The notes under the pieces: generated by a model | Databases searched by the model: none | Told to the model about the DNA's origin: nothing | Seen by the model: only the letters and a program-made list of their open reading frames with translations | Shown: positions 9,612 to 17,256 of the stretch, piece after piece | Layout of the letters: every line of letters begins with the position of its first letter | Position numbering within the stretch: position 1 is the stretch's first letter | Position numbers and translations under genes: made by a program | Source: Nitrososphaerota archaeon | GTDB lineage: Archaea > Thermoproteota > Nitrososphaeria > Nitrososphaerales > Nitrosopumilaceae | Length of the DNA stretch: 36,462 nt | NCBI GenBank assembly: GCA_021325595.1 | Contig: JAJPGX010000032.1 | Coordinates: 1 to 36,462, forward strand | Direction of reading: 5' to 3'

Positions 9612-9685
9612 TGCGGAGTGCGGGATTTGAACCCGCGACCTTCAGCTTGGGAAGCTGACGTCGTGCCGGGCTGGACTAACTCCGC
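9612..9685 (-). tRNA. tRNA-Gly (anticodon CCC)
   Basis: On the minus strand the 74-nt cloverleaf starts GCGGAGT and ends ACTCCGC plus discriminator A. The anticodon arm is TCAGC-TTCCCAA-GCTGA, so the anticodon is CCC. The T-arm is GCGGG-TTCAAAT-CCCGC. No intron is visible and the CCA end is not encoded. A TATA-like element at 9711-9718 lies about 26 bp before the 5' end. Confidence 0.95.
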
Positions 9686-9710
9686 TCGTTTGGTGATCAC
9701 ATATCTAACA

Positions 9711-9719
9711 TTATATAGT
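9711..9719. promoter_or_regulatory. symmetrical TATA box shared by tRNA-Gly and the zinc-ribbon gene
   Basis: TTATATAGT, centred near 9714, is almost palindromic. The tRNA-Gly 5' end (9685, minus) is about 29 bp to one side and the ATG at 9739 (plus) is about 25 bp to the other. Either start would fit the archaeal TATA-to-start spacing of about 26 bp. No other TATA-like sequence is apparent in the 53-bp gap. Confidence 0.5.
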
Positions 9720-9738
9720 TTAATCAAGAATGATAATT

Positions 9739-9915
9739 ATGGATGCCAAATGTCCACAATGCGAAAAGGTTGCAATACTAAACGATGATGTGACAATTGT
9801 AAAATGTCCTCACTGTGGATTTGAAGCAAAATATGATGAGTACCTAGAATTAATGAAACAAAAAATCGGTACCATGGTAGAAAATTTTCAATTTGATAGA
9901 CCTGGTGGCTTTTAG
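9739..9915 (+). CDS. small zinc-ribbon protein (58 aa)
   Basis: A 58-residue protein with one treble-clef or zinc-ribbon pair: CPQC near residue 5 and CPHC near residue 25, then a short helix-prone, charged tail ending RPGGF. An in-frame ATG also exists at 9730. I prefer 9739 because the TATA-like box at 9711-9719 is centred about 26 bp upstream, which suits a leaderless mRNA. The function is unknown; nucleic-acid or protein binding is typical for such mini-ribbons. It meets the next mini-zinc gene tail to tail with no gap. Confidence 0.7.
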   Translation: MDAKCPQCEKVAILNDDVTIVKCPHCGFEAKYDEYLELMKQKIGTMVENFQFDRPGGF

Positions 9916-10038
9916 TTACCAAAATGAACCTTTGTCTGAGCAATCTAAATGCGCGCCACAATTAACACATATCATATGACATGCTTGCATAGAAACCATT
10001 ATCTTACTACAGCGTGGACATTGGATCTCATCTTTCAA
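9916..10038 (-). CDS. tiny cysteine-rich zinc-binding protein (40 aa)
   Basis: A 40-residue minus-strand frame beginning MKDEIQCPRCSKIMVSMQ and ending CSDKGSFW. It has Cys-x2-Cys at residues 7 and 10, then Cys/His at 20-21, Cys24, Cys27, His30 and Cys33, enough ligands for one or two zinc ions. Start is TTG at 10036-10038; an in-frame stop lies five codons upstream, so no longer form exists. TTTTAAAA at 10061-10068 is centred 26 bp upstream, matching a leaderless promoter. Function is not recognised. The dense zinc-ligand pattern and promoter spacing argue that it is a real gene. Confidence 0.7.
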   Translation of the reverse strand: MKDEIQCPRCSKIMVSMQACHMICVNCGAHLDCSDKGSFW

Positions 10039-10060
10039 TAATGATATAACTCATCTTGAA

Positions 10061-10094
10061 TTTTAAAAGATTTTAGGTACAAAGATTAATTAAT
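10061..10094. promoter_or_regulatory. divergent TATA boxes for the 40-aa zinc protein and S6e
   Basis: TTTTAAAA at 10061-10068 is centred 26 bp before the minus-strand TTG at 10038. ATTAATTAAT at 10085-10094 is centred about 28 bp before the plus-strand TTG of the S6e gene at 10118. The two boxes lie 16 bp apart, so the initiation complexes probably compete. Confidence 0.5.
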
Positions 10095-10117
10095 AGTCTA
10101 AAGATTTTTTTCACTAC

Positions 10118-10528
10118 TTGGCTACATTCAAGTTAAACGTATCCGATAAGAAAGGAAAGACTGTAACAAAAGAGGTAAAGGACAAGGATGCAAGTCCATT
10201 TGTAGGATTACAAATAGGAAATGAGCTAGATGCTAGTCTTATTGGAGAGGCAGGCAAGTTGACAATAACAGGTGGTAGCGACAAATCAGGCGTTCCACTA
10301 AGAGAGGACATTCATGGTGGAGTAAGAAAATACATCTTGTTATCAAAGGGTGTAGGTTTGTTGGATGCAGAAAAAGGACAACGAGTTCGCAAACTTGTAA
10401 GAGGAAATACAATAACTGAAGATGTATACCAGATAAACTGTTTTTATGATGGCGAACTTAAAGTAGAAGAAAAGCCAAGTGGCGAACAAGAAAAGAAAGA
10501 AACTACAGAAAAAAGTAAAAAGGCATAG
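10118..10528 (+). CDS. rps6e: 30S ribosomal protein S6e
   Basis: Archaeal/eukaryotic small-subunit protein, 136 residues. It starts MATFKLNVSDKKGKTVTKEV and contains the family's G.E.D...IGE and ITGGSDKSGVPLRED segments, then KGVGL and RKLVRGNTI. The C-terminal tail is lysine/glutamate-rich, as usual for archaeal S6e. Start is TTG at 10118 (TACTTGGCT) with a TATA-like box about 28 bp upstream. It is followed by a T-rich run at 10543-10549 and the aIF2-gamma gene. S6e beside aIF2-gamma is a recurrent archaeal arrangement. Confidence 0.95.
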   Translation: MATFKLNVSDKKGKTVTKEVKDKDASPFVGLQIGNELDASLIGEAGKLTITGGSDKSGVPLREDIHGGVRKYILLSKGVGLLDAEKGQRVRKLVRGNTITEDVYQINCFYDGELKVEEKPSGEQEKKETTEKSKKA

Positions 10529-10558
10529 GTTAACATATCCGCTTTTTTTAGCTCATTC

Positions 10559-11824
10559 GTGCACTGGAAAGATACTCTTCCTGATTGGTATGTAAAAAAA
10601 TATGGTCATCAACCATGTGTAAACATTGGTACCGCAGGACATGTTGATCATGGTAAAACTACTCTAATACAAGCACTGACTGGTGTTTGGACCAGCGCAC
10701 ATAGTGAAGAACTCAAAAGAGGAATTACAATAAGAGTTGGATATGCAGATGCTGCATTTTACAAATGTAAGAACTGTGAAGTACCACTGGGATATTCTGT
10801 AACTCCAAAGTGTAATAACTGCGGAAAAGAAAGTGAACTAACAAGAGTTGTAAGCTTTGTTGACAGCCCTGGACATGAAAGTCTAATGGCTAACATGCTT
10901 TCAGGTTCCGCTCTAATAGATGGAGCTATGTTAGTAATTGCAGCAAATGAAAAGGTGCCACAACCCCAAACAAAAGAACACTTGCTTGCTCTGCAGACTT
11001 TGGGAATAAAACAGGTGGTCTTGGTACAAAACAAAGTTGATCTAATTTCATATGAAGATGCCTTATCAAATTACTCTGACATTGTCAAGTTTGTAAAGGG
11101 CACAAATGCCGCAAAAGCACCCATTATACCAATTTCAGCACAATCAAAACTAAACATTGATGCCCTAATAGGTGCCATAGAATCAACGATACTTACACCT
11201 CAAAGAGACGAATCAAAGAACACTGTTATGCATGTTCTCAGATCATTTGATGTTAACAAACCTGGAACTAAAATCAAAGATATGAAGGGAGGAGTTATAG
11301 GCGGTAGTATCACACAAGGAACTTTTCATGTTGGTGATGGTATTGAGATAAAACCTGGATTGCTAAATGAAAAAACTGGAAAATATGAGCCAATTGTTAC
11401 AGATATAGCTTCACTTGGAACAGGCGCAGGAATAGTTGATGAGGTAAAACCCGGAGGCTTGGCGGCTATTGCTACAAAACTTGATCCATCCATGACAAGA
11501 AGTGATTCACTTATAGGTTCTGTTATTGGAAAACCTGGAACCTTACCAGAAAATTCCTACAGCGCAAAATTGGAAGTAAATCTATTTGATACCGCCGTAG
11601 GCTCATCTGATGAAATTAAAGTGTCATCAATTCAAACAGGAGAATCTCTTAGACTAAGTATTGGTACAGCTCCGTTGCTTTCCAAAGTAACAAGTGTTAA
11701 AGGCCAGACCATCGATGTACAATTTAAGAGGCCTGTCTGCTTGTTTGAGAAAAGTAAAGTTGCAATTAGCCGAAGACTTGCAGAAAGATGGAGACTTATT
11801 GGGGCAGGTGTAGCCATTGGTTAA
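10559..11824 (+). CDS. translation initiation factor aIF2 gamma subunit
   Basis: GTPase core of the aIF2 heterotrimer that brings Met-tRNAi to the small ribosomal subunit. The 421-residue protein has the P-loop AGHVDHGKTT (about residues 26-35), switch I KRGITIRVGYADA, the gamma-specific zinc knuckle CKNCEVPLGYSVTPKCNNC, DSPGHE and NKVDL, followed by two beta-barrel domains. The start GTG at 10559 is preceded by GGTTAACATAT, centred about 26 bp upstream, suggesting its own leaderless promoter after S6e. The alpha subunit lies 4 kb away on the opposite strand; the beta subunit is not in the window. Its stop overlaps the start of the PIN gene. Confidence 0.95.
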   Translation: MHWKDTLPDWYVKKYGHQPCVNIGTAGHVDHGKTTLIQALTGVWTSAHSEELKRGITIRVGYADAAFYKCKNCEVPLGYSVTPKCNNCGKESELTRVVSFVDSPGHESLMANMLSGSALIDGAMLVIAANEKVPQPQTKEHLLALQTLGIKQVVLVQNKVDLISYEDALSNYSDIVKFVKGTNAAKAPIIPISAQSKLNIDALIGAIESTILTPQRDESKNTVMHVLRSFDVNKPGTKIKDMKGGVIGGSITQGTFHVGDGIEIKPGLLNEKTGKYEPIVTDIASLGTGAGIVDEVKPGGLAAIATKLDPSMTRSDSLIGSVIGKPGTLPENSYSAKLEVNLFDTAVGSSDEIKVSSIQTGESLRLSIGTAPLLSKVTSVKGQTIDVQFKRPVCLFEKSKVAISRRLAERWRLIGAGVAIG

Positions 11825-12190
11825 GGTAGTTTGCGATACTAGTTTCTTGATGCTTCTATCTTCTAGGCGAATAAAGAACATCAACTCACTTGAAACTGAG
11901 ATAGGAAACCTGGAATTCCTAGTGCCGGATTTGGTTATTTCAGAACTGGAGAAAATCTCTTCAAGCAATGATAAAAAAAAAGCAATGCACTAAATGCTTT
12001 GGATCTAATTAAAGAATATAAAAAAATCCATCTCAAAGGAACCAATGTTGATGATGCCCTAGTCTCATATGTAAAGAAAAATGGGGGTATCATAGCAACA
12101 ATTGATATTGCTTTAAAAAATAGAATTAAAGAAACTGGAGGCTCGGTTCTTTCTATTGCAAATGATAAAATTGTTTTAGAATCAAAGTAA
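11817..12190 (+). pseudogene. PIN-domain nuclease (FCF1/Utp24-like), interrupted by a frameshift at a run of nine A
   Basis: Two overlapping frames together encode one PIN-domain ribonuclease. Frame one (TTG 11817 to TAA 11993) begins MVKVVCDTSFLMLLSS, with the first catalytic Asp, and reaches ELEKISSSNDKKK. Frame two continues from about 11981 as SNALNALDLIKEY and runs through KKNGGIIATIDIALKNRI, with the late acidic residue, to 12190. The break lies in nine consecutive A at 11973-11981; a tenth A, or a -1 slip, restores a continuous 124-residue protein of normal size. Archaeal homologues are tied to pre-rRNA processing and often follow aIF2-gamma, as here (8-nt overlap). It could be a sequencing indel, a true pseudogene or slippage-dependent expression. 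Confidence 0.8.
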
Positions 12191-12221
12191 GATTTAAACT
12201 TCTATTTGCCTAAACTTCTAC

Positions 12222-12878
12222 ATGTTTGAATATGATGGAATAAAAATAAGGTGGCATGGTCATGATACATTTAGCTTAACACATGATAAGACAATCGTAA
12301 CGGATCCATACAAACTGTCAAAAAAGATAGATGCGGATCTGATACTTGTCTCGCACAATCATTTTGATCATCTAAGCAACGATGATCTAGAAAAAATCGC
12401 TTCACCAAAAACTGTAATTGTTGCAGCAAAAGAATGCATTGACATGTTACAAGGAATCTCATGTAAAAAAATAATAAGTTTGGAACCAGGAAAAGAAGAA
12501 TCAATTGATGGAATCAAGATAAAGGCAATACCTGCCTATAATATAACCAAGATAAATCCTGATACAAAAAAACCATTTCATCCAAAAGAAGATAATAAAA
12601 TTGGATTTTTTGTAACTTTTCATGGAAAAACTTTCTATCACACCGGAGATTCTGATCTAATACCTGAGATGTCTGATCTACGGCCTGACATTCTTTTTGT
12701 CCCAGTCAGTGGAACCTATGTCATGACTCCCACCGAGGCATCTAATGCGGTAGAAAAAATCAAACCAAAAATAGCTATTCCAATGCATTATGGAACCATA
12801 GTGGGAAGTCAAAGTGATGCCATTGAATTTAAGAGCAAAGTAAGATCATGCAAGGTTGAAGTACTTACAAAAGAGTAA
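12222..12878 (+). CDS. metallo-beta-lactamase-fold hydrolase (UPF0173/UlaG-like)
   Basis: 218-residue zinc hydrolase. It carries the motif SHNHFDHLS (His45, His47, Asp49, His50), HTGDSD (His140, Asp143) and PMHYGT (His189), a full binuclear metal site. WHGHDTF near the N-terminus is typical of the L-ascorbate-6-phosphate-lactonase-like subfamily, whose archaeal substrates are mostly unknown. The start ATG at 12222 has TTTAAAC at 12193-12199 about 26 bp upstream. It lies between the PIN gene and the oligosaccharyltransferase gene, with no obvious shared pathway. Confidence 0.85.
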   Translation: MFEYDGIKIRWHGHDTFSLTHDKTIVTDPYKLSKKIDADLILVSHNHFDHLSNDDLEKIASPKTVIVAAKECIDMLQGISCKKIISLEPGKEESIDGIKIKAIPAYNITKINPDTKKPFHPKEDNKIGFFVTFHGKTFYHTGDSDLIPEMSDLRPDILFVPVSGTYVMTPTEASNAVEKIKPKIAIPMHYGTIVGSQSDAIEFKSKVRSCKVEVLTKE

Positions 12879-12908
12879 TAAACAGATAAAAATCCATGAA
12901 AAACTAGT

Positions 12909-15659
12909 TTGATTCAGGATACTAAACTATTTACTATACGCCGATTTGATTTTCATCTCAAACATCTGCTTATCATAGGAATACTGGCCATTTCATTTTC
13001 TCTATCTGTTATGGTAAGATCTCAGGCTGCAGATTATGGATTTCAGCTAAATGAATTTGATCCATATTTTAATTATCGAGCAACACAATATCTCCTGGAT
13101 CATGGAATAGATGCATATGTGCACTGGCATGATGACATGAGTTGGTATCCTCAAGGAAGAGACGTGTACCAAACTGCCCAAGTCCCACTTCACTTTACAG
13201 ATGCAATCTTGTACAAGGTCTTTGGAGGAGGAACCAGTCTTTATGATTTCACTATTCTCTTTCCTGTAGTTTTCGGTTCAATGACTGCTATAGTCGTTTT
13301 TGCACTAGTACGTGTAATTGGTGGAACTACGGCAGGGCTTTTTGCATCTCTGTTTTTTGCAATATCTCCACCCATAATTGTAAGAGGTACGATAGGCTGG
13401 TTCAAATCAGAACCACTAGGACTTTTCTATGGCTTACTAGGCGTATACTTGTTTCTCAGTGGTATAAAATCAAAGAATAGAAAAATTGCGGCACTAAAAC
13501 TTATTGGCGCAGGAGTATTTCTTGGAATTGGATTTGCATCTTGGGGTGGTGTGGAATTCTTCCTTGTGCCACTTGGTATATTCTTCATTGCATTACCTTT
13601 TCTAAGAAAAGATCACAAGTTCCTACTCTGGGCAATTCCACTTTTTGTAGGAGTAACAATGGCCATCTCTGGCGGTGTGTTTGCACGCCCTGGACCAGAT
13701 TTTGTTTTTGGAATGAGGGGTTTTGTAATGATAGGGCCAACTATTTTACTTGTCATCATAATTCTTGTTCAAAAATATAGTAAGGATCAACAAAAGATTC
13801 GTAATAGTTTGATGACCCTTGCAGCCTTGCTTGTTGCAGGAGTAATAATATTATCAGTCGGACATCTTGGTGGTGCTAGTTTTCGTTATCTTAATGCAGT
13901 AAATCCATTTTTAACATCAGAAGATCCACTGGTTGATTCTGTGGCAGAACATGCTACGCCCACGTTGGCACAGAACTTTACCTATTTCTCGGTTCTTATG
14001 TTGTTTGCAGGATTAGGAATCTGGTTAATATTTAGAAAAAAGAATGGGAACTACTCAAACATATCAATTAGAAATGAGATGACAATTTTTGCTTTAATTC
14101 TTGGTATAGCGGGTGCATATTCTGGATCTACCTTTTCAAGACTAGAATTATTGACAGCTGCATCTGTCATAATTTTATCATCAGTTGGACTGTCAGCCTT
14201 AACATCTGAACTTCTAAAAAAGAGTGACAAGCAAACCAAAATAATAGAATCAACAAAAAAAGGAACACAAACAAAGAAAATCAACATACCAATGTTTGGA
14301 AGAATGCCAAAGATTGCATATGTAGCCGTCATAGTCGCTTTACTTCTTGTTCCTACAATTTTTCCTGTTAATGCAAACTGGATAACAATTACAAAGTCAC
14401 CTCCGACCATATTGAATGGCGGTTCTAATTTTGCTATAGCTACAAGCGATTGGCCTGATACAATGAATTGGATAAAAACAAACACACCAGAAAATTCAGT
14501 TGTTGCATCATGGTGGGATTATGGTTATTGGATACAGACACTAGGAGACAGAAAGACACTTGCTGATAATGCAACAATAGATACTGATAGAATTGCAAAT
14601 ATAGCTAGAACATTCTTGAGTTCGCCTGACAAGGCATGGCAGATGCTTCGTGATATGGGTGCAAACTATGTACTGATCTATGTAGTAGGTCAAAAGTTTT
14701 CTTCAAACGGTCAGGACTTGTATATACTAGGTGGAGGCGGAGATGAAAGCAAGAAACAGTGGTTTATGAAAATTGGTGGTTACAATACATCTGATTTCTT
14801 GGAAGACGATCAGTTTACTCCAAAGCCAAGTTTCTGGCAGAATACTTTACTGGGACAGATGTTTCCATTTGTGCCAATAACTTACTATGATCCAAATACT
14901 CATACAGAATCGCAAACTTATACGACAGGCTATACCGCGATTTATGCAAAATCAGTAAAATATCCATCTGATGGAAATGGGCCTCTAAAACTGGTGTATT
15001 CATCACCTAGTCTTGATAGAAAAGATTCTGGAATATTTTCCGAGGTTCTGGTATACCAAGTAAATCCCGATTACAAACCTCAATTAAACAAAAATAATTT
15101 GTCTCAAGCTAATCAAAATCAGACACAAACACAGGTAAAACCAACCAGTTTGGTGCCTTCATCAACCAGTTCAGCAGTAATTGATACAAAGTTTGGAAAA
15201 ATTACATTGAATCTATATGGCAACATTGCACCAAAAACCGTAGATAATTTCATCAAGCTTGCAAATTCTGGTTTCTATGATGGTACTGTATTTCATAGAA
15301 TAGTACCAGGATTTGTTATTCAAGCTGGTGATCCTAATACCAGAAATGGTTCAAGAGACACATGGGGAACTGGTGATGCAGGCTATACAATTCCACCAGA
15401 ATTTAGTAATCTGACATTTGACAAGTATAAAGTTGGTATGGCCCGAGGACAAAGCTTGAACAGTGGAAGCTCTCAATTTTTCATAACGCTAGGTGATGCA
15501 CCATGGCTTGATGGTAACTATACCCTATTTGGCGAAGTTGCATCCGGACAAGATGTTGTTAACAAAATAGCTTCACTAAAAACGGATCAAAATGCTCAAC
15601 CAGTTGATGCTGATTCTGCTAGAATAAGTAAAATAACTATTACTAATAGTACAAAATAA
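12909..15659 (+). CDS. aglB: STT3/AglB oligosaccharyltransferase fused to a C-terminal cyclophilin domain
   Basis: 916 residues in one uninterrupted frame. Residues 1-490 hold about a dozen membrane helices, with the acidic FDPYFNYRATQYL near residue 55. The extracytoplasmic catalytic domain contains SWWDYGYWIQT, with the WWDYG motif at 535-539, and DRIANIARTFLSSPDKAWQML. Such enzymes move a lipid-linked glycan to Asn of secreted proteins. After a Gln/Asn/Ser/Thr-rich linker (about 720-752) comes a complete cyclophilin: FGKITLNLYGNIAPKTVDNF, FHRIVPGFVIQAGDP, SSQFFITLGDAPWLDG, LFGEV. The CypA Arg, Phe and Gln active-site residues are present; His126 is Tyr. The isomerase would face the outside. 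Start is TTG at 12909. Confidence 0.93.
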   Translation: MIQDTKLFTIRRFDFHLKHLLIIGILAISFSLSVMVRSQAADYGFQLNEFDPYFNYRATQYLLDHGIDAYVHWHDDMSWYPQGRDVYQTAQVPLHFTDAILYKVFGGGTSLYDFTILFPVVFGSMTAIVVFALVRVIGGTTAGLFASLFFAISPPIIVRGTIGWFKSEPLGLFYGLLGVYLFLSGIKSKNRKIAALKLIGAGVFLGIGFASWGGVEFFLVPLGIFFIALPFLRKDHKFLLWAIPLFVGVTMAISGGVFARPGPDFVFGMRGFVMIGPTILLVIIILVQKYSKDQQKIRNSLMTLAALLVAGVIILSVGHLGGASFRYLNAVNPFLTSEDPLVDSVAEHATPTLAQNFTYFSVLMLFAGLGIWLIFRKKNGNYSNISIRNEMTIFALILGIAGAYSGSTFSRLELLTAASVIILSSVGLSALTSELLKKSDKQTKIIESTKKGTQTKKINIPMFGRMPKIAYVAVIVALLLVPTIFPVNANWITITKSPPTILNGGSNFAIATSDWPDTMNWIKTNTPENSVVASWWDYGYWIQTLGDRKTLADNATIDTDRIANIARTFLSSPDKAWQMLRDMGANYVLIYVVGQKFSSNGQDLYILGGGGDESKKQWFMKIGGYNTSDFLEDDQFTPKPSFWQNTLLGQMFPFVPITYYDPNTHTESQTYTTGYTAIYAKSVKYPSDGNGPLKLVYSSPSLDRKDSGIFSEVLVYQVNPDYKPQLNKNNLSQANQNQTQTQVKPTSLVPSSTSSAVIDTKFGKITLNLYGNIAPKTVDNFIKLANSGFYDGTVFHRIVPGFVIQAGDPNTRNGSRDTWGTGDAGYTIPPEFSNLTFDKYKVGMARGQSLNSGSSQFFITLGDAPWLDGNYTLFGEVASGQDVVNKIASLKTDQNAQPVDADSARISKITITNSTK

Positions 15660-15661
15660 GA

Positions 15662-15817
15662 TTACTTGTATCTGTCCTCAATGCGATATCTTGCATACTT
15701 GTCATCAGGAGAATATTTTCCTGGATGTACGCTTTGAGTTTTATGACCACATTTTGGACAATCTTCTTTTAACGTATACCTTTTACAATCAGCGCATTTT
15801 CTCATTTGAAATTTCAT
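15662..15817 (-). CDS. nop10: H/ACA RNP protein Nop10 (51 aa)
   Basis: Small structural protein of the archaeal H/ACA ribonucleoprotein that supports Cbf5 in RNA-guided pseudouridylation. The 51-residue frame starts MKFQMRKCADCKRYTL and has a zinc ribbon with Cys8, Cys11, Cys20 and Cys23. HPGKYSPDDKYARYR follows, matching the family's HPPRFSPEDPYxxYR. The ATG immediately follows the aIF2-alpha stop codon (TAAATG), and aIF2-alpha followed by nop10 is a conserved archaeal operon, which supports the identification and translational coupling. Confidence 0.93.
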   Translation of the reverse strand: MKFQMRKCADCKRYTLKEDCPKCGHKTQSVHPGKYSPDDKYARYRIEDRYK

Positions 15818-16618
15818 TTAACCTTCACGGGTTTTCTTTGATTCTTCCCTTGTAAACTTGAAAGTGCCACCCTTTTTCTTAATATTGGTTTCAATTTCTT
15901 CCAAAATGGGTCTTAGTTCTTTTTCAGCTTCTTTGAAGTTTTGCGCAGATATAGATATTCTGTATTTGGGAGCACCTATGTATGTAACTGAAACATTTAC
16001 TTTTTTGTTTTCCATTGCTTCAAGCAAAGAATTCTTGATTATTTCAATCCCGTTGGATTTTGGGCATGTAAGCTCCAATACGCCACGTATCTCAACATGT
16101 GGAACCTGAATTTTTGAGCTTAATTCCTCGATTACGGGAATTGATTTGGGAGGGAGCTTTAGGTCTTCTAAAATAGACATGCCTTTAGCGGAAACTTCTG
16201 AAAATGCATCATAAATTGAACCAAATTTATCTGTCAGCAAATTTTCCAGTTTTTCAATCTCTGTTTTTGTAAGATTTCCTTTGGACTTGAGATTATCAAT
16301 CAGTGCTTTTTCCTTTTCTGTTCTTTTTATCTCTAAGAGTTTCTTTTTCTTTTGATCTGCAGATACCTGTTTTAATGATAAATCTATTTCAGACCTGCCA
16401 GGGTCTACTCTTTTTACAAGAAGGACTTTTTTTTCTCCAACCTTGAGAAATTTTTCTACATTGCGTATCCAGCCAGTTGCAATTTCTGAAACATGTAAAA
16501 ATCCTTGAATATTGTTATATTCATCAAGTGTAACATATGCTCCTTGATCCATAATTCTAGTTACTGTGGAAACTACAATTTCTCCTACTTCAGGAAAATC
16601 TTGTACAGTTGTTGTCAT
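15818..16618 (-). CDS. translation initiation factor aIF2 alpha subunit
   Basis: Alpha subunit of aIF2, contributing to Met-tRNAi binding. It has an N-terminal S1/OB domain (residues 1-85: PEVGEIVVSTVTRIMDQGAYV, LHVSEIATGWIRNV, VKRVDPGRSEIDLSLK), a helical middle domain and a C-terminal alpha/beta domain (VNVSVTYIGAPKYRISI). I place the start at ATG 16618 (MTTTVQDFPEVGE). A TTG at 16627 would add three residues, but TTTAAT at about 16643-16648 lies about 26 bp before 16618. It has 266 residues, the usual size, and is followed directly by nop10. Confidence 0.95.
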   Translation of the reverse strand: MTTTVQDFPEVGEIVVSTVTRIMDQGAYVTLDEYNNIQGFLHVSEIATGWIRNVEKFLKVGEKKVLLVKRVDPGRSEIDLSLKQVSADQKKKKLLEIKRTEKEKALIDNLKSKGNLTKTEIEKLENLLTDKFGSIYDAFSEVSAKGMSILEDLKLPPKSIPVIEELSSKIQVPHVEIRGVLELTCPKSNGIEIIKNSLLEAMENKKVNVSVTYIGAPKYRISISAQNFKEAEKELRPILEEIETNIKKKGGTFKFTREESKKTREG

Positions 16619-16657
16619 ATCCTTCAAATTTTAGGTACGTAATTTAATGTTGCTGAT

Positions 16658-17191
16658 TCAAAAATCAATTCCTTTCTTAGCTCTTATTCCCAATTTGAAA
16701 GGATGTTTTATCTCTCTCATTTCTGTGACCAGATCTGCTTTTTCAATGATTTCGTCTTTTGCATGATTTCCAGTAAGAACAAGATTTACACTATCAGGTT
16801 TATCAGAAATAATTTTCAAAACATCATCTAGTTCTATTAAATTAAGATTTAATGCATAATTTATCTCATCTAATATAATTATGTCATACTTTTTTGAACT
16901 AATTTTTTCTTGAGCTATCTTTAATGCCTCTTGAGCAATTTTTTTATGATCTTCTATAGGACTTTTATCATCCATTATTCCAACAAATCCCTTGCCCACT
17001 GCCGTTAGTTCAAATTCTGGCTCTAGCCTTTTTGATGATGTCATTTCGCCATAATGCCACGAGCCTTTGATGAATTGTATCATGCAAACCTTATGATTGT
17101 ACCCTATTGCTCGCAAGGCCATGCCTAAAGCCGCAGTTGTCTTGCCCTTTCCTTTTCCTGTATACACTATTACCAGCCCTTCCTTTGTCAC
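16658..17191 (-). CDS. cobO: cob(I)yrinic acid a,c-diamide / cob(I)alamin adenosyltransferase (CobO/CobA type)
   Basis: Transfers the 5'-deoxyadenosyl group of ATP to the cobalt of corrinoids. It has the variant P-loop YTGKGKGKTTAALGMALRA, then VCMIQFIKGSWHYGE, DIIILDEINYALNL and LVLTGNHAKDEIIEKADLVTEM, all hallmarks of the CobA/CobO/BtuR family. The frame stays open upstream to an ATG at 17275, but those 28 residues (Cys/Trp/Tyr-rich) are not family-like. GTG at 17191 gives the normal 177 residues and has CTTTTTA about 26-30 bp upstream. It is divergent from the flavoprotein-cbiA operon and 39 bp upstream of aIF2-alpha. Confidence 0.9.
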   Translation of the reverse strand: MTKEGLVIVYTGKGKGKTTAALGMALRAIGYNHKVCMIQFIKGSWHYGEMTSSKRLEPEFELTAVGKGFVGIMDDKSPIEDHKKIAQEALKIAQEKISSKKYDIIILDEINYALNLNLIELDDVLKIISDKPDSVNLVLTGNHAKDEIIEKADLVTEMREIKHPFKLGIRAKKGIDF

Positions 17192-17256
17192 TACAAGGAA
17201 TTTTTTACACGTAGGGTAAAAAGATTGGGATATACAAGAAAGCCACACCTTATAAT

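Noticed and set aside
9425-9727. 100-residue minus-strand open frame covering tRNA-Gly
   Set aside because: It reads straight through the tRNA (its middle SQAEGRGFKSRTPH is a translated T-arm) and overlaps the HIT gene.
14051-14485. 144-residue minus-strand open frame inside the STT3 gene
   Set aside because: It is a shadow of a membrane-helix-coding region in the opposite strand; hydrophobic runs mirror STT3 helices and no motif or promoter is seen.
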